From the NCBI GenBank assembly GCA_012962055.1, contig DTYD01000152.1:1-5945 (forward strand): a stretch of 5,945 nucleotides of DNA, read 5' to 3'. Below the pieces are notes generated by a model. That model was not told the DNA's origin, did not search any database, and worked only from the letters and a program-made list of their open reading frames with translations. Position numbers and translations under genes: made by a program. This DNA is from Hadesarchaea archaeon. Lineage in GTDB: Archaea > Hadarchaeota > Hadarchaeia > Hadarchaeales > Hadarchaeaceae. The stretch's first letter is position 1. Every line of letters begins with the position of its first letter. This document shows, one piece after another, positions 5,845 to 5,945 of this stretch.

Positions 5845-5943
5845 TCACTTGAGTTGTGGGTCCGGTTCTAATAATGTTTTGGAGCCCACCCCGATGCTGT
5901 TCAAATAAACTTCAGTTTTTGACATCGACGAGACCAAGGTCCG
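5845..5943 (-). CDS. Possible C-terminal end of an upstream gene cut by the window edge
   Basis: On the minus strand an open frame runs from the window edge and stops with TGA only 4 bases before the deaminase ATG. Its 32 residues end in 'KTLLEPDPQLK'. The tight spacing would suit an operon, but a 32-codon open frame is common by chance and the product is not recognisable. The alternative is plain upstream sequence, with TATA-like stretches at 5902-5909 or 5869-5875 serving the deaminase. Confidence 0.25.
   Translation of the reverse strand, partial: RTLVSSMSKTEVYLNSIGVGSKTLLEPDPQLK
5856..5889. repeat. Inverted repeat upstream of the deaminase gene
   Basis: GTGGGTCC (5856-5863) and GGAGCCCAC (5881-5889) pair over 8 bases with one bulged G (5884) around a 17-base loop. 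It lies 16 bases before the deaminase ATG. It could be an operator or leader structure, or chance. It overlaps the possible partial gene described for this stretch. Confidence 0.3.
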
Positions 5944-5945
5944 CA

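Overview
The window looks like a piece of an archaeal genome. Pointers to this are a PadR-type regulator with a C-terminal TRASH-like metal-binding domain, an archaeal-type PRPP synthase, a THUMP-methyltransferase of the archaeal Trm11/TrmG10 kind, RNase Z, AT-rich TATA-like boxes about 25-35 bases before several starts, and clear Shine-Dalgarno sequences. The exact lineage cannot be fixed from the sequence. An uncultivated archaeon, for example of the Bathyarchaeia type, would fit, but this is a guess.

Layout. Left part, minus strand: a metal-sensor-like PadR regulator (61-498), then an IS200/IS605-type Y1 transposase gene (603-1055, tnpA only, no tnpB). The transposase coding region is clearly GC-richer than its neighbours (41 of 60 bases at 781-840, against 28 of 60 at 2101-2160, counted by hand). 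Two strong hairpins (539-559 and 568-600) lie between the two genes and look like the right end of the element. That end seems to stop directly before the regulator's TATA-like box. Centre, minus strand: an orphan PflA/PflX-like radical SAM protein (1232-2323, GTG start). It is divergent from a plus-strand operon of PRPP synthase (2380-3243), tRNA guanine-10 N2-methyltransferase (3256-4293) and RNase Z (4290-5219). The first two operon genes are 12 bases apart and the last two overlap by 4 bases. Right part: a dCMP-deaminase-like zinc enzyme on the minus strand (5250-5840), convergent with RNase Z. A short frame at the window edge may be the end of a further upstream gene.

How the parts fit. 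The plus-strand operon links PRPP supply for nucleotide synthesis with two tRNA maturation steps, 3'-end cleavage and G10 methylation. The deaminase belongs to pyrimidine nucleotide metabolism but is transcribed separately. The regulator and transposase look like an independent accessory patch. I saw no CRISPR array, tRNA or rRNA gene. No wholly new system is evident. The best leads are the insertion element against the metal-sensor promoter, a palindrome in that promoter, a Gly-to-Trp change in the PRPP loop of the PRPP synthase, and the orphan radical SAM protein with a second cysteine cluster.
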